Shown here piece by piece: positions 36,168-43,417 of a DNA stretch of 64,000 nt. The translations under genes and the position numbers were made by a program. Position 1 is the stretch's first letter. The number at the start of each line of letters is the position of its first letter. This DNA is from Staphylococcus condimenti (GTDB taxonomy: Bacteria > Bacillota > Bacilli > Staphylococcales > Staphylococcaceae): the NCBI RefSeq assembly GCF_001618885.1, contig NZ_CP015114.1, positions 1,798,001-1,862,000 on the forward strand. The letters run 5' to 3'. The notes under the pieces were generated by a model, which was not told the DNA's origin, did no database searches, and worked only from the letters and a program-made list of their open reading frames with translations.

Positions 36168-36869
36168 ATGAGAGTAGTATTAATCACAGGTGGAAATAAA
36201 GGATTAGGTTATGAAACGGCTAAAGAATTGAAAGATAAAGGCTACAAAGTTTATATTGGGTCACGCAGTGAAGACCGTGGTAAAAAAGCTGCAAATGAAT
36301 TAGGCGTAAATAGTGTACAAATTGATGTAACTGACGTTGAAACGTTGCGCAATGCAGCTCATGAAATTCGTGAAGCAGAAGGTCGTTTAGATATTTTGAT
36401 TAACAATGCTGGTATTTCAGGAGATGTTAAAAAGGTTGATGAAGTAACTGGTGCAGATGTAGAACGTGTATATGATACAAATGTTTTCGGTGTAGTACGT
36501 ACAATCCATATGTTTGTACCTCTGTTGGAACAGTCTGAACAACCAGTAATTGTAAATGTCAGCAGTGGTTTAGGTTCATTTGGAATGGTGACAGACCCAG
36601 ATACACAAGAATCTAAAGTGAATTCTTTAGCATATTGCTCTTCTAAATCAGCAGTCACAATGTTGACAGTTCAATATGCGAAAGGTTTGCCGAATATGCA
36701 AGTGAACGCTGCAGACCCAGGTCCGACTAACACAGACTTAGTAGGTGACTTCAGTAATAATTCTAAACCAGCTTCGCAAGGCGTTGTCCCTATTGTAAAA
36801 TTAGCAACAATTGATAAAGATGGTCCGACAGGCAAATTTATCGGTATTGATGGCGAAATGCCTTGGTAA
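36168..36869 (+). CDS. Short-chain dehydrogenase/reductase
   Basis: This 233-residue classical SDR has the cofactor motif TGGNKGLG (residues 6-13), NNAG (about 86), a Ser in NVSSGLGSFG (about 130) and the catalytic YxxxK as YCSSK (about 159). The presence of Arg at SRSEDRGK suggests NADP(H). The substrate is unknown. It is the third gene of the TetR operon with AGGAGGAAT as SD. A terminator follows. Confidence 0.87.
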   Translation: MRVVLITGGNKGLGYETAKELKDKGYKVYIGSRSEDRGKKAANELGVNSVQIDVTDVETLRNAAHEIREAEGRLDILINNAGISGDVKKVDEVTGADVERVYDTNVFGVVRTIHMFVPLLEQSEQPVIVNVSSGLGSFGMVTDPDTQESKVNSLAYCSSKSAVTMLTVQYAKGLPNMQVNAADPGPTNTDLVGDFSNNSKPASQGVVPIVKLATIDKDGPTGKFIGIDGEMPW

Positions 36870-36885
36870 GTAAATAAAATGTTGA

Positions 36886-36923
36886 AATAATCAGTTGTGC
36901 ACAGGCACAGCTGATTATTTTTT
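36886..36923 (+). terminator. Terminator of the TetR/SDR operon
   Basis: AATAATCAGTTGTGC and GCACAGCTGATTATT form a long stem followed by TTTTT. Confidence 0.88.
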
Positions 36924-36942
36924 TAGACAACAATAACTGTAA

Positions 36943-37404
36943 TTATTTTTCTAAGTAACTTGCGGGACCTTCTGTAATAATCAATAAAAAGTGGTGGATA
37001 AGTACATCTTCTGAGATGCGATCATCATCTAATATCCAATGACGAATTAGTGAGATACCTGCACCTGCCACATAACTCATGAAATAAGAGAAAGGAAAAT
37101 CACCAATTGTACCGTCTCGGTCAATGTAATTAGATAAATGATTGTAGAGTAGTTGGTATAACTTCTCTTGCATCATGGAAGCACTGCCTATTTGGAACAT
37201 CGCATGATAAAAAGACATATTGTCACCGACATGGTGGACTAGATAGGATATCAGTGTATGAATCATATCTGCTGGTTTTCTATCTTCCGTTTGATACTGT
37301 TGTGATATAAAATCTTGGATTTGATTGATAGAATCATTTTCCATTTGATCTAATAAATCTAGTTTATCAACATAATATGCATAAACAAATGTTAGGAAAT
37401 CCAA
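36943..37404 (-). pseudogene. TetR-like regulator lacking its DNA-binding domain
   Basis: About 150 residues match the C-terminal ligand domain of TetR-type regulators (TFVYAYYVDKLDLLDQ at the start, then helical segments to the end). The N-terminal helix-turn-helix is missing. Upstream of about 37400 the sequence switches to an unrelated fragment on the other strand. No SD precedes the apparent start. I read this as a deletion junction caused by the IS-associated rearrangement next door. Confidence 0.65.
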
Positions 37405-37528
37405 AACTAAATGTAACTCCGATTGAAGATATTAAAGTAGGTAAAAACAATATTGTTGTAGATAGCATCCAATATGGTAACCAAGAAATGATTATGGAAA
37501 AAGACGTACCCGTTAAAATGAAAGGCAG
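37395..37528 (+). pseudogene. Orphan coding fragment at a rearrangement junction
   Basis: A plus-strand frame reads LGNPKLNVTPIEDIKVGKNN and continues to DVPVKMKG, then runs into IS431-type sequence. It has neither start context nor natural end. It looks like a piece of another gene brought in by recombination. The parent gene is not recognised. Confidence 0.45.
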
Positions 37529-37854
37529 AATGATTATCTCGTTTCTTACGTAACCAAATATCTAATGTATGACCCGCTGCATCAATGGCACGATATAAAT
37601 AGCTCCATTTCCTTTTATTTTGATATATGTCTCATCAACACGTAATTTATAATAAGGTTTTTTATGCTTTTTCTTCCAAATTTGATACAAAATTGGAGTA
37701 TATTCTTGAACCCAACGATAAACTGTTGAATGATGAAAGTTTACGCCATGTTCCTTTAATATTTCAGATATATCACGATAACTAAGCGCGTATCTTAGAT
37801 AGTAGCCAACGGCTACAGTTATGAAGTCCTTAAAATCAATTTTACAACAGAACT
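37529..37854 (-). mobile_element. IS431/IS257 (IS6 family) remnant with transposase fragment
   Basis: The minus strand encodes VAVGYYLRYALSYRDISEIL, HHSTVYRWVQEY, YQIWKKKHKKPYYK and DETYIKIKG, the N-terminal half of the IS431 transposase with its first catalytic Asp. A one-base loss in the following GGAAATGG and deletions at both sides inactivate it. AAAATCAATTTTACAACAGAAC (37832-37853) is a degenerate terminal inverted repeat, but the transposase start codons are deleted between it and the coding part. Confidence 0.85.
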
Positions 37855-38084
37855 GGAATTAGAACCTTAGCTATGCTAAGTGACATATAGTGTCATTGTT
37901 CTCCTTTATCCTGTTGCAATAGAATACGGCAAATTATAGAGTGATTTTATACTATATATGCATGATTTTTATTTATAGTATTTTGGTTTTTAGAACGACG
38001 CAAATTGATTAAATAACCTTTTAAAATCCAAAATAAAATTGCACATTTGTTTTTGATTATAAAGCGTACTAATAACAACAAAGA

Positions 38085-38119
38085 AGCTCCTAATAAGCCC
38101 CATGAACTTATTAAGAGCT
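38085..38119 (-). terminator. Hairpin at left boundary of the bacteriocin-like island
   Basis: AGCTCCTAATAAG and CTTATTAAGAGCT pair. On the minus strand the stem is followed by TCTTTGTTGTTATT. The sequence is an inverted copy of the terminator at 39924-39955. Confidence 0.65.
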
Positions 38120-38302
38120 ATCATTCAACTAATTACAGAATATAAGTTAACTAACTCTGTAAGAGAAGGCATAGTGCCTTTTTCACTACACTTTAATTAT
38201 AACAGGCAGAAGCATTTAGACCAATAAAGCAACAATATGATATATTATATATCGGAATTTTTATTAAGAGATTGTTTAAATTCTGCATAAGGAGTTTTTA
38301 CA

Positions 38303-38845
38303 ATGTATAAAAACATAAGAAAAATTGCTACTGCTACTATTGCGGCTTCTCTTTTAATGGGACCAGTATATTTTACGATAGAATCAGGTAAAGCTAATGC
38401 TGAAACTGTTAAAGCAGTTGATGAAGAAATGAAACAAAGAGAAGAAATTGGAAATGCTTTGATAGAAAGTATTGAAGAAAATAAAAGTTCTTTTAAAGAT
38501 CCTAATGAAGCTGAGATTTTAAAAACTAAGGCTAAGCAATATAGAGATGGAGTTGCAGAAAGAGGAAGAGCAACGATAGCTGCTAAAGCTGGAGCTAAAT
38601 CTATTAAAGCTGTAGTTAATAAAGTTGGACAAAAAGCTTGGGATAACATAATTAAGCAAGTAGAAAAGAGAACAGGTACCCAATTAGTTGTCCTTCATTA
38701 TCAATCTATAAATAAATTTTGTGATTATTTGACTGGATTTGAAGGGAAATTATCCGATGGTATAACTGAATACTTAGTACAAAATGGATTTAATCGTCAA
38801 ATAGCAGGTGTTATAGCAAGAGTATTTATTGGTGTGGTTCTGTAA
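38303..38845 (+). CDS. Secreted protein, candidate Sec-exported bacteriocin
   Basis: This 180-residue protein has a clear signal peptide (NIRKIATATIAASLLMGPVYF...ANAE, cleavage near residue 34). A charged alpha-helical middle follows (EEMKQREEIGNALIESIEEN), then an alanine/lysine-rich helix (IAAKAGAKSIKAVV) and a hydrophobic C-terminus ending RQIAGVIARVFIGVVL. The size (about 180 residues), Sec signal and adjacent 60-residue two-helix membrane protein resemble streptococcin A-M57-type non-lantibiotic bacteriocins; I state this from general layout, not alignment. AAGGAG precedes the ATG. The flanking DNA is IS debris. Confidence 0.6.
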   Translation: MYKNIRKIATATIAASLLMGPVYFTIESGKANAETVKAVDEEMKQREEIGNALIESIEENKSSFKDPNEAEILKTKAKQYRDGVAERGRATIAAKAGAKSIKAVVNKVGQKAWDNIIKQVEKRTGTQLVVLHYQSINKFCDYLTGFEGKLSDGITEYLVQNGFNRQIAGVIARVFIGVVL

Positions 38846-38847
38846 TT

Positions 38848-39030
38848 ATGAATAAGAAAAGAAAGATATATTTATTTTTGCTTATAATTACAGCTCTTGC
38901 CTTTTTTATTTTGCCTCAAATAACAGGTAACTATGATATCAAAACTAGATCATTTGGTATTATTCCTTTTGTTTTCTTTGTTTTATTTATATTTAGTTCT
39001 GATAAGAAATCTGATAGAAGAAAGCATTAA
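38848..39030 (+). CDS. Small two-helix membrane protein, candidate immunity protein
   Basis: This 60-residue protein has two hydrophobic helices (residues 8-24 and 37-50) and a strongly basic tail (SDKKSDRRKH). It starts two bases after the stop of the secreted protein gene, so translation is probably coupled. No separate SD is evident. Small membrane proteins in this position usually protect the producer from its bacteriocin; that role is inference. The transcript ends at a strong hairpin. Confidence 0.6.
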   Translation: MNKKRKIYLFLLIITALAFFILPQITGNYDIKTRSFGIIPFVFFVLFIFSSDKKSDRRKH

Positions 39031-39039
39031 GGATTTAAT

Positions 39040-39080
39040 GTGGAAAGCCCCGTTCATAAACGGGACTTTCCACATTTTTT
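39040..39080 (+). terminator. Terminator of the bacteriocin-like operon
   Basis: GTGGAAAGCCCCGTT and ACGGGACTTTCCAC form a stem followed by six T. Confidence 0.9.
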
Positions 39081-39107
39081 GAAATGAGTTTATTCTTGTC
39101 TTGATAC

Positions 39108-39220
39108 GCTCCTGTTGCAACGTCAGAAAAAATATAGCTAATCACCATTTTATCATGCCAGTGTTCTCTTAATTGACCAATATGTGGCTAATTTCTTGGC
39201 ACGGCGAAAATCCCAGATTG
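39108..39220. mobile_element. Left-end fragment of an IS431-like element
   Basis: GCTCCTGTTGCAACGT resembles the IS431 terminal repeat (GGTTCTGTTGCAAAGT). The following 90 bases, including TATAGCTAATCACC, TTATCATGCCAGTGTTC and GGCACGGCGAAAATCC, match the region just inside IS431 ends as I know it. The transposase body is absent. Immediately after it, GTGAACCCCAAAAAAGTTGAAC may be the end of a different, IS3/IS150-like element. Confidence 0.75.
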
Positions 39221-39293
39221 TAGTGAACCCCAAAAAAGTTGAACTTTTGGTTAAACTATTTCTTTTAAGGCAAGCTTTCTTTTTAACACATGG

Positions 39294-39473
39294 TCAATGC
39301 TTTCTTGTTACTGATACACCAATAAATATCAAGGTGCAAATCAAAAACATTAGTAAGTAAAATATTTTCTCGATAACAAAATTCGATATTAGATTTTCAT
39401 TTGTTATTATTATCAAGTCCACTAAAAAAAGCAGGATGATAATAGCAGAATAAATTTTATTCTTAATCAGCAT
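39294..39473 (-). CDS. Small two-helix membrane protein
   Basis: This 59-residue frame starts at ATG 39473 behind AAGGAG. It has two hydrophobic helices (residues 7-22 and 36-53) and ends VTRKH. Size, topology and the RKH tail resemble the candidate immunity protein at 38848-39030, although the sequences differ. It could be a second immunity-type protein. Confidence 0.55.
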   Translation of the reverse strand: MLIKNKIYSAIIILLFLVDLIIITNENLISNFVIEKIFYLLMFLICTLIFIGVSVTRKH

Positions 39474-39510
39474 AATAAACTCCTTGTTGCTTTATTTCAT
39501 TTTCTCTATT

Positions 39511-39632
39511 TGCCGATGATGCTGCGATCTTTAATAATCCGAAAGCTAAACAATCGGTTGATTTGATAGCTTGACACTATCCGATCGCTGCCGCTTTTAG
39601 TCTAATTAAGGGCTCTCATCGCCAAATAGATT
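39511..39632. ncRNA. Structured palindromic element, unidentified
   Basis: TCTATTTGCCGATGATG and CTCATCGCCAAATAGA form a closing stem. Inside, GCGATC/GATCGC and AAGCTA/TAGCTT also pair, giving a branched fold of about 122 nt. It is more GC-rich than its surroundings and has no ORF. It may be a small RNA, a leader for the minus-strand gene at 39294-39473, or an inverted-repeat element. Confidence 0.4.
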
Positions 39633-39706
39633 TTCTCGGCATAAATGCGATTACCTGTCACAGTATAATTTTCTAAATGTCTAACAACATACCTCAAACA
39701 AAAATA

Positions 39707-39883
39707 TTATTTCCCTTTTTTCTCTTTATTGTTTTTACTAAGAACAATTCCTACTATCACTGCTATTAAAGGTAATAATAAAGATTTATCAAGCTCAAAG
39801 TCCCCTCCAAAAATAAAAATAATCCCATTAAATATAATTAGACCTATTATATAATATATTATAAATAAATATATTATTTTCAT
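39707..39883 (-). CDS. Small two-helix membrane protein
   Basis: This 58-residue protein has two hydrophobic helices (residues 2-26 and 36-49) and a basic tail KNNKEKKGK. ATG 39883 is preceded by AAAGGTG; GTG 39889 is inside that box. It is the third tiny membrane protein with a lysine-rich C-terminus in this 1.9-kb segment, consistent with an immunity-gene cluster, but the function is unproven. Confidence 0.5.
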   Translation of the reverse strand: MKIIYLFIIYYIIGLIIFNGIIFIFGGDFELDKSLLLPLIAVIVGIVLSKNNKEKKGK

Positions 39884-39923
39884 AAACACACCTTTCTAAA
39901 TAATGGAAATAAGTTGTATTGTG

Positions 39924-39955
39924 GCTCTTAATAAGTTTATCAGGCTTATTAAGAG
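39924..39955 (+). terminator. Hairpin at right boundary of the bacteriocin-like island
   Basis: GCTCTTAATAAG and CTTATTAAGAGC form a 12-bp stem followed by TTTCTTGTTATTATT. It is inverted relative to the hairpin at 38085-38119. Confidence 0.7.
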
Positions 39956-40046
39956 CTTTCTTGTTATTATTCAAATCAACATCACTTCAAATAATCGTGC
40001 AAACTTAAAATTCTGTATATAATCGTTTACAGCAACACATTCGGTA

Positions 40047-40493
40047 TTATTTTTGTTTCTCTTTTTCCATTTGTTTTTTATTTTGTTCAATCGCTTCTAA
40101 AACCTGGTTGACACAACCGTCCATATCTTTGAAAACTTCATGCTTTTCCCAGAAACGAATGACAGTATAACCCATGTCTTTAAGTTTTTGATTCACTTCC
40201 TGATCACGTTCCATATTGCGCTCTAGTTTTGGAATCCAATAGTCTCTATTTGTATGGATATGTTTCTTTTTAACGTTTTCCCAATCATAGCCATGCCAAA
40301 ATTCACCATCGACAAATACGAGTACCTTATATTTAGTAATCGCAATATCCGGGGAGCCAGGAAGTTTTTTATAATTTTTGAAATAACGTACGCCTTCATG
40401 CCATAAAGCTTTCGCAAGCTGAGTTTCTGCTTTTCCGCCAGTAGCACGTATTTTTGACATCATTTTTGAACGATAAGCTTTAGATTCAGCCAC
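40047..40493 (-). CDS. vsr: Very-short-patch-repair (Vsr-like) endonuclease
   Basis: This 148-residue protein has the Vsr fold signatures: MMSKIRATGGKAE at the start, GSPDIAITKYKVLVFVDGEFWHG with the catalytic Asp (about 47), then NRDYWIPKLERN and VIRFWEKHE. Vsr nicks T:G mismatches created by deamination of 5-methylcytosine in a cognate methylase site. No cytosine methyltransferase gene is present in the window, so the gene is orphaned. The conserved zinc-cysteine pattern of E. coli Vsr is largely absent. The gene is monocistronic and next to IS-bounded DNA. Confidence 0.85.
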   Translation of the reverse strand: MAESKAYRSKMMSKIRATGGKAETQLAKALWHEGVRYFKNYKKLPGSPDIAITKYKVLVFVDGEFWHGYDWENVKKKHIHTNRDYWIPKLERNMERDQEVNQKLKDMGYTVIRFWEKHEVFKDMDGCVNQVLEAIEQNKKQMEKEKQK

Positions 40494-40570
40494 ATCAATT
40501 CACCTCTGATTCGTATTGCTGCTTCAATACTTATTCCCGAGAACCTGCAGCACTATGCAGCTGAAAGCTA

Positions 40571-40750
40571 TTAGAACCGATGAAAAATTAACATTAAACT
40601 GATGAATATGATGATGGAAAGACCTGCACCAGAAATAATACTGAAAACTATTTTAGATGTCGTTGTTTTAGTGAATTTTTGTGTAATAAAGCTGCTAATA
40701 AACACTCCAATCAGTACGGATAACCCTGAGATTAAACCATCTAAATTCAA
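40571..40750 (-). CDS. Small membrane protein, unknown
   Basis: This 59-residue frame uses TTG 40750 as start, with AGAGAGG eight bases upstream. It has two hydrophobic helices (residues 5-19 and 32-56) joined by a basic, Thr-rich loop (QKFTKTTTSK). No family is recognised. It is shorter than usual gene-finding limits, so the assignment rests on the SD and hydrophobic pattern. Confidence 0.45.
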   Translation of the reverse strand: MNLDGLISGLSVLIGVFISSFITQKFTKTTTSKIVFSIISGAGLSIIIFISLMLIFHRF

Positions 40751-40948
40751 TTCTCTAACCTCTCTTATACTATAAAGTAATATATAATTTTAGCTTATCA
40801 CAAACGTTCAACATTTAAGAATGCCGATACGTTTTGAAGCTAGTTTGAAAACTCATAGTTTGCACGTTAATGAACGAGTTAGGCATCCTTTTCCTTTAAA
40901 TCAAAAAGTTATTTTAAAATAAAATCACAAGATACTGGAGGTGAAAAC

Positions 40949-41026
40949 ATGCTTGATCAAATCATTGTATTAATCAAACAACTTTTAGCAAACTTCGTAT
41001 CTGGCGGCAAACAAGATATCAAATAA
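40949..41026 (+). CDS. 25-residue PSM-like amphipathic peptide
   Basis: ATG seven bases after GGAGGTG opens a 25-codon frame. The first 17 residues (MLDQIIVLIKQLLANFV) form a hydrophobic amphipathic helix, followed by SGGKQDIK. There is no signal peptide. A strong terminator follows 17 bases later. The layout (short leaderless helix, excellent SD, immediate terminator) is like staphylococcal phenol-soluble modulins or delta-toxin, but the sequence is not one I recognise. Confidence 0.55.
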   Translation: MLDQIIVLIKQLLANFVSGGKQDIK

Positions 41027-41042
41027 TCATTAATTAAGATGG

Positions 41043-41070
41043 GCAGTCTGCAATTGCGGACTGCTTTTTT
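41043..41070 (+). terminator. Terminator of the PSM-like gene
   Basis: GCAGTCTGCAATTGCGGACTGC folds into a hairpin followed by six T. Confidence 0.88.
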
Positions 41071-41176
41071 GTTCTTCAGAGAAAAAGGATAAGATGGTTA
41101 ATTTATGAGTCCGCTTTAAGAAAAGTAATATAGGGGTATATGTGAAATAATGAAAAGAAACGGGAGGTTAATTATA

Positions 41177-41653
41177 ATGAATAAGCCATTAAAGGTTTTT
41201 AGAAATATTGTGCATCTCGCTACGCCGATAGTAGGCGGTACACTGATTGGGCGTTATGCGACACAAAATGCACGTCAAGATTATCAAAAAGAACAAAATC
41301 CTCCGCTGTCACCACCAGGTATCACTTTTCCAATTGTATGGTCAGGCTTATATATTGCGATGGGTATTGCGTATACGGTCGCTCGCGATGCGAGTAAAGA
41401 TAAATCAATTCCGATTTTACACTATACACAGTTAGGTTTGAATTTTTTATGGTCTATTTTATATTTCAGATATAAGTTGAGAGGGGCAGCGCTTATTGAA
41501 AGCTATGCACTTTTTTCAGCTGTAATTATAACTGCTGTTCAATTTTATAAAGCTAATAAATTCAGCGGACTAATTATGATTCCTTATGCAATGTGGTGTG
41601 CGTTTGCGAGTTATCTTGCAACAGGAAGTTGGCTTTTAAATAAAGAAGAATAA
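41177..41653 (+). CDS. tspO: TspO/MBR-family membrane protein
   Basis: This 158-residue protein has five hydrophobic helices. NPPLSPPGITFPIVWSGLYI (about residues 38-57) is the family's conserved proline/tryptophan region, and LGLNFLWSILYFRYKLRGAALIE follows as in TspO homologues. Family members bind porphyrins, haem or cholesterol-like ligands; the bacterial role is often stress-linked and poorly defined. ATG 41177 is set by GGGAGG; an upstream ATG at 41150 lacks an SD. It heads a three-gene run with patatin and TenA. Confidence 0.85.
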   Translation: MNKPLKVFRNIVHLATPIVGGTLIGRYATQNARQDYQKEQNPPLSPPGITFPIVWSGLYIAMGIAYTVARDASKDKSIPILHYTQLGLNFLWSILYFRYKLRGAALIESYALFSAVIITAVQFYKANKFSGLIMIPYAMWCAFASYLATGSWLLNKEE

Positions 41654-41680
41654 TAATCATAACTAAAGGGAGTAGATTTG

Positions 41681-42535
41681 ATGACGACAAGATCAGTAAT
41701 TTTAGGCGCAGGCGGTCAATTTGGTATGGCCTGGGAAATTGGTTATTTAAGAGGACTTGCAGACAAAGGCGTAAGTTTAAGAGACGCTAATGAATTTGTA
41801 GGTACGTCTGCAGGAGCGCAAGTAGGAACAGTCATTTCATCTGATGCGGATTGGGATACGATTTGGGAAGAGCAATTGAATTATGAGCGAGAAGAAGCCA
41901 ACCCGTTAACAGATGAGGATTTAGCAGATTTATTTCAAAAGTTCGATTCGATTGCGCGTGAAGCACGTACGATTGAAGAATGGATTAATAATGTAAGTGA
42001 GTTGGCCATGCATCCGAAAGTAGACCTACCTGAGACGGAACGCTTGAATATGATTCGAAATAGTCTAGGCAATGCTGTTTCTGGATGGACAAAGGGTTTG
42101 AAAATTGTAGTTACAGAAGTTGAAACAAACCAAAGACGTGTCTTTGATAAAGATACAGATGTACCACTTGTAAAAGCAATCGCTGCAAGCAGTGCCTTTC
42201 AAGGTGCTTATCCGACAATTCAAATTGATGGTAATCATTATTATGACGGCGGCTCATATTCAATGGAAAACCCTGATATCAGTGATGCTGACAAAGTGGT
42301 AGTGCTTACTGCTGATTTACCGGTATTAACTCCATTTTCACTATCTGAACTGATTGAAAAAATGGAAGAACGCGGTCAAAGTGTGCATCTGGTTAAGCCT
42401 AGCAAAGAGGTCATGCAAATTCTTGCAAAGTATGATAATAATACAATGAATGGTGCAATGCGCAAAGAAGTTGCAGAAGCAGCCAGAAAACAAGGACAAC
42501 AAGATGTAGATGCAATTTATGCATTCTGGCACTAA
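41681..42535 (+). CDS. Patatin-like phospholipase
   Basis: This 284-residue patatin-fold acyl hydrolase has the oxyanion glycine loop GAGGQFGMAWEIG (residues 9-21), the nucleophile elbow GTSAG (about 41-45, Ser) and the dyad Asp in DGGSYS (about 190). It lacks a signal peptide and so is cytoplasmic or membrane-peripheral. It probably cleaves a fatty-acyl ester of a phospholipid. AGGGAG precedes ATG 41681, 27 bases after tspO, so co-transcription is likely. A TTG directly before the ATG is not needed. Confidence 0.85.
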   Translation: MTTRSVILGAGGQFGMAWEIGYLRGLADKGVSLRDANEFVGTSAGAQVGTVISSDADWDTIWEEQLNYEREEANPLTDEDLADLFQKFDSIAREARTIEEWINNVSELAMHPKVDLPETERLNMIRNSLGNAVSGWTKGLKIVVTEVETNQRRVFDKDTDVPLVKAIAASSAFQGAYPTIQIDGNHYYDGGSYSMENPDISDADKVVVLTADLPVLTPFSLSELIEKMEERGQSVHLVKPSKEVMQILAKYDNNTMNGAMRKEVAEAARKQGQQDVDAIYAFWH

Positions 42536-42564
42536 TATTTAAACATCATAAGGAGGATAAGAAT

Positions 42565-43245
42565 TTGGCAAAATTTACAGATCGATTGTACGAACGTGTA
42601 GAACCTATTTGGGCTTCTTATATGGAACATCCATTCATCAAGGGGTTAGAAGATGGCAGTTTGGATGAAGAAAAATTCAAGCATTGGTTGAAGCAGGACT
42701 ATATTTATTTAATAGAATATGCACGTCTTTTTGCAATTGGTGCAGCAAAAGCAACAGACTTAAATATGATGTCGACATATGCTTCTTTAATGGATGGGAC
42801 ATTGAATACGGAAATGAATTTGCATCGTGATTATGCACGTAAGTTTGGAATTAATGAAGCGGAACTAGAACAGACAGAACCTGCTGAAGTAACGACAGCT
42901 TATACAAGTTATATGTTGAATATGGCTCAAATCGGCGGTGTTGAAAATGTGATTGCTGCGATTTTAACATGTACTTGGAGTTATAATTATATCGGCTTGA
43001 AACTTGCAGAAAAAGAAGGCGCAAAAAATCATGCGGGTTATAGAGAATGGATTGAGATGTATTCTTCAGATGAATTTACACAGTTTAAAGAAGACTGTGT
43101 TGATTTAATGAATGAAGTAACAGAAGGACGTTCTGAAAAAGATTTAAAACGTTTAGAAGATATTGTAGTTAAAACCAGCTACTATGAATATAAATTCTGG
43201 GACATGGCTGAAAATCTTGAAACATGGGATGTACCAGTGAAGTAA
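42565..43245 (+). CDS. tenA: Aminopyrimidine aminohydrolase (thiaminase II, TenA)
   Basis: This 226-residue all-helical TenA/THI-4 protein includes EHPFIKGLEDGSLDEEKFKHWLKQDYIYL (about residues 18-46, with the Asp/Tyr pocket). It has the nucleophile Cys in AAILTCTWSYNYIG (about 137) and a C-terminal Glu/Tyr cluster (YYEYKFWDMAE). It hydrolyses degraded thiamine pyrimidines to HMP for salvage. The start is TTG, fixed by AAGGAGG seven bases upstream. No thiamine gene or TPP riboswitch accompanies it; it sits last in the tspO-patatin run. Confidence 0.9.
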   Translation: MAKFTDRLYERVEPIWASYMEHPFIKGLEDGSLDEEKFKHWLKQDYIYLIEYARLFAIGAAKATDLNMMSTYASLMDGTLNTEMNLHRDYARKFGINEAELEQTEPAEVTTAYTSYMLNMAQIGGVENVIAAILTCTWSYNYIGLKLAEKEGAKNHAGYREWIEMYSSDEFTQFKEDCVDLMNEVTEGRSEKDLKRLEDIVVKTSYYEYKFWDMAENLETWDVPVK

Positions 43246-43261
43246 AATAACAGGGAGTTTG

Positions 43262-43292
43262 CTCTACTAACAGTTTTGTTAGTAGAGTTTTT
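43262..43292 (+). terminator. Terminator of tenA
   Basis: CTCTACTAACA and TGTTAGTAGAG form an 11-bp stem followed by TTTTTT. Confidence 0.9.
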
Positions 43293-43350
43293 TAGATTAG
43301 TTTAATGTAAGTTACTAATGTTATTTAAAAGACTCATTACCATTGATATA

Positions 43351-43393
43351 AAAAAGGCGCCATAACCATTCCAAATGGTTATGACGTCTTTTT
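43351..43393. terminator. Terminator of the minus-strand amidohydrolase
   Basis: AAAAAGGCGCCATAACCATT pairs with AATGGTTATGACGTCTTTTT, with T runs on both strands. Confidence 0.85.
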
Positions 43394-43417
43394 AAATGTT
43401 TAAATTAAGAATAACAA

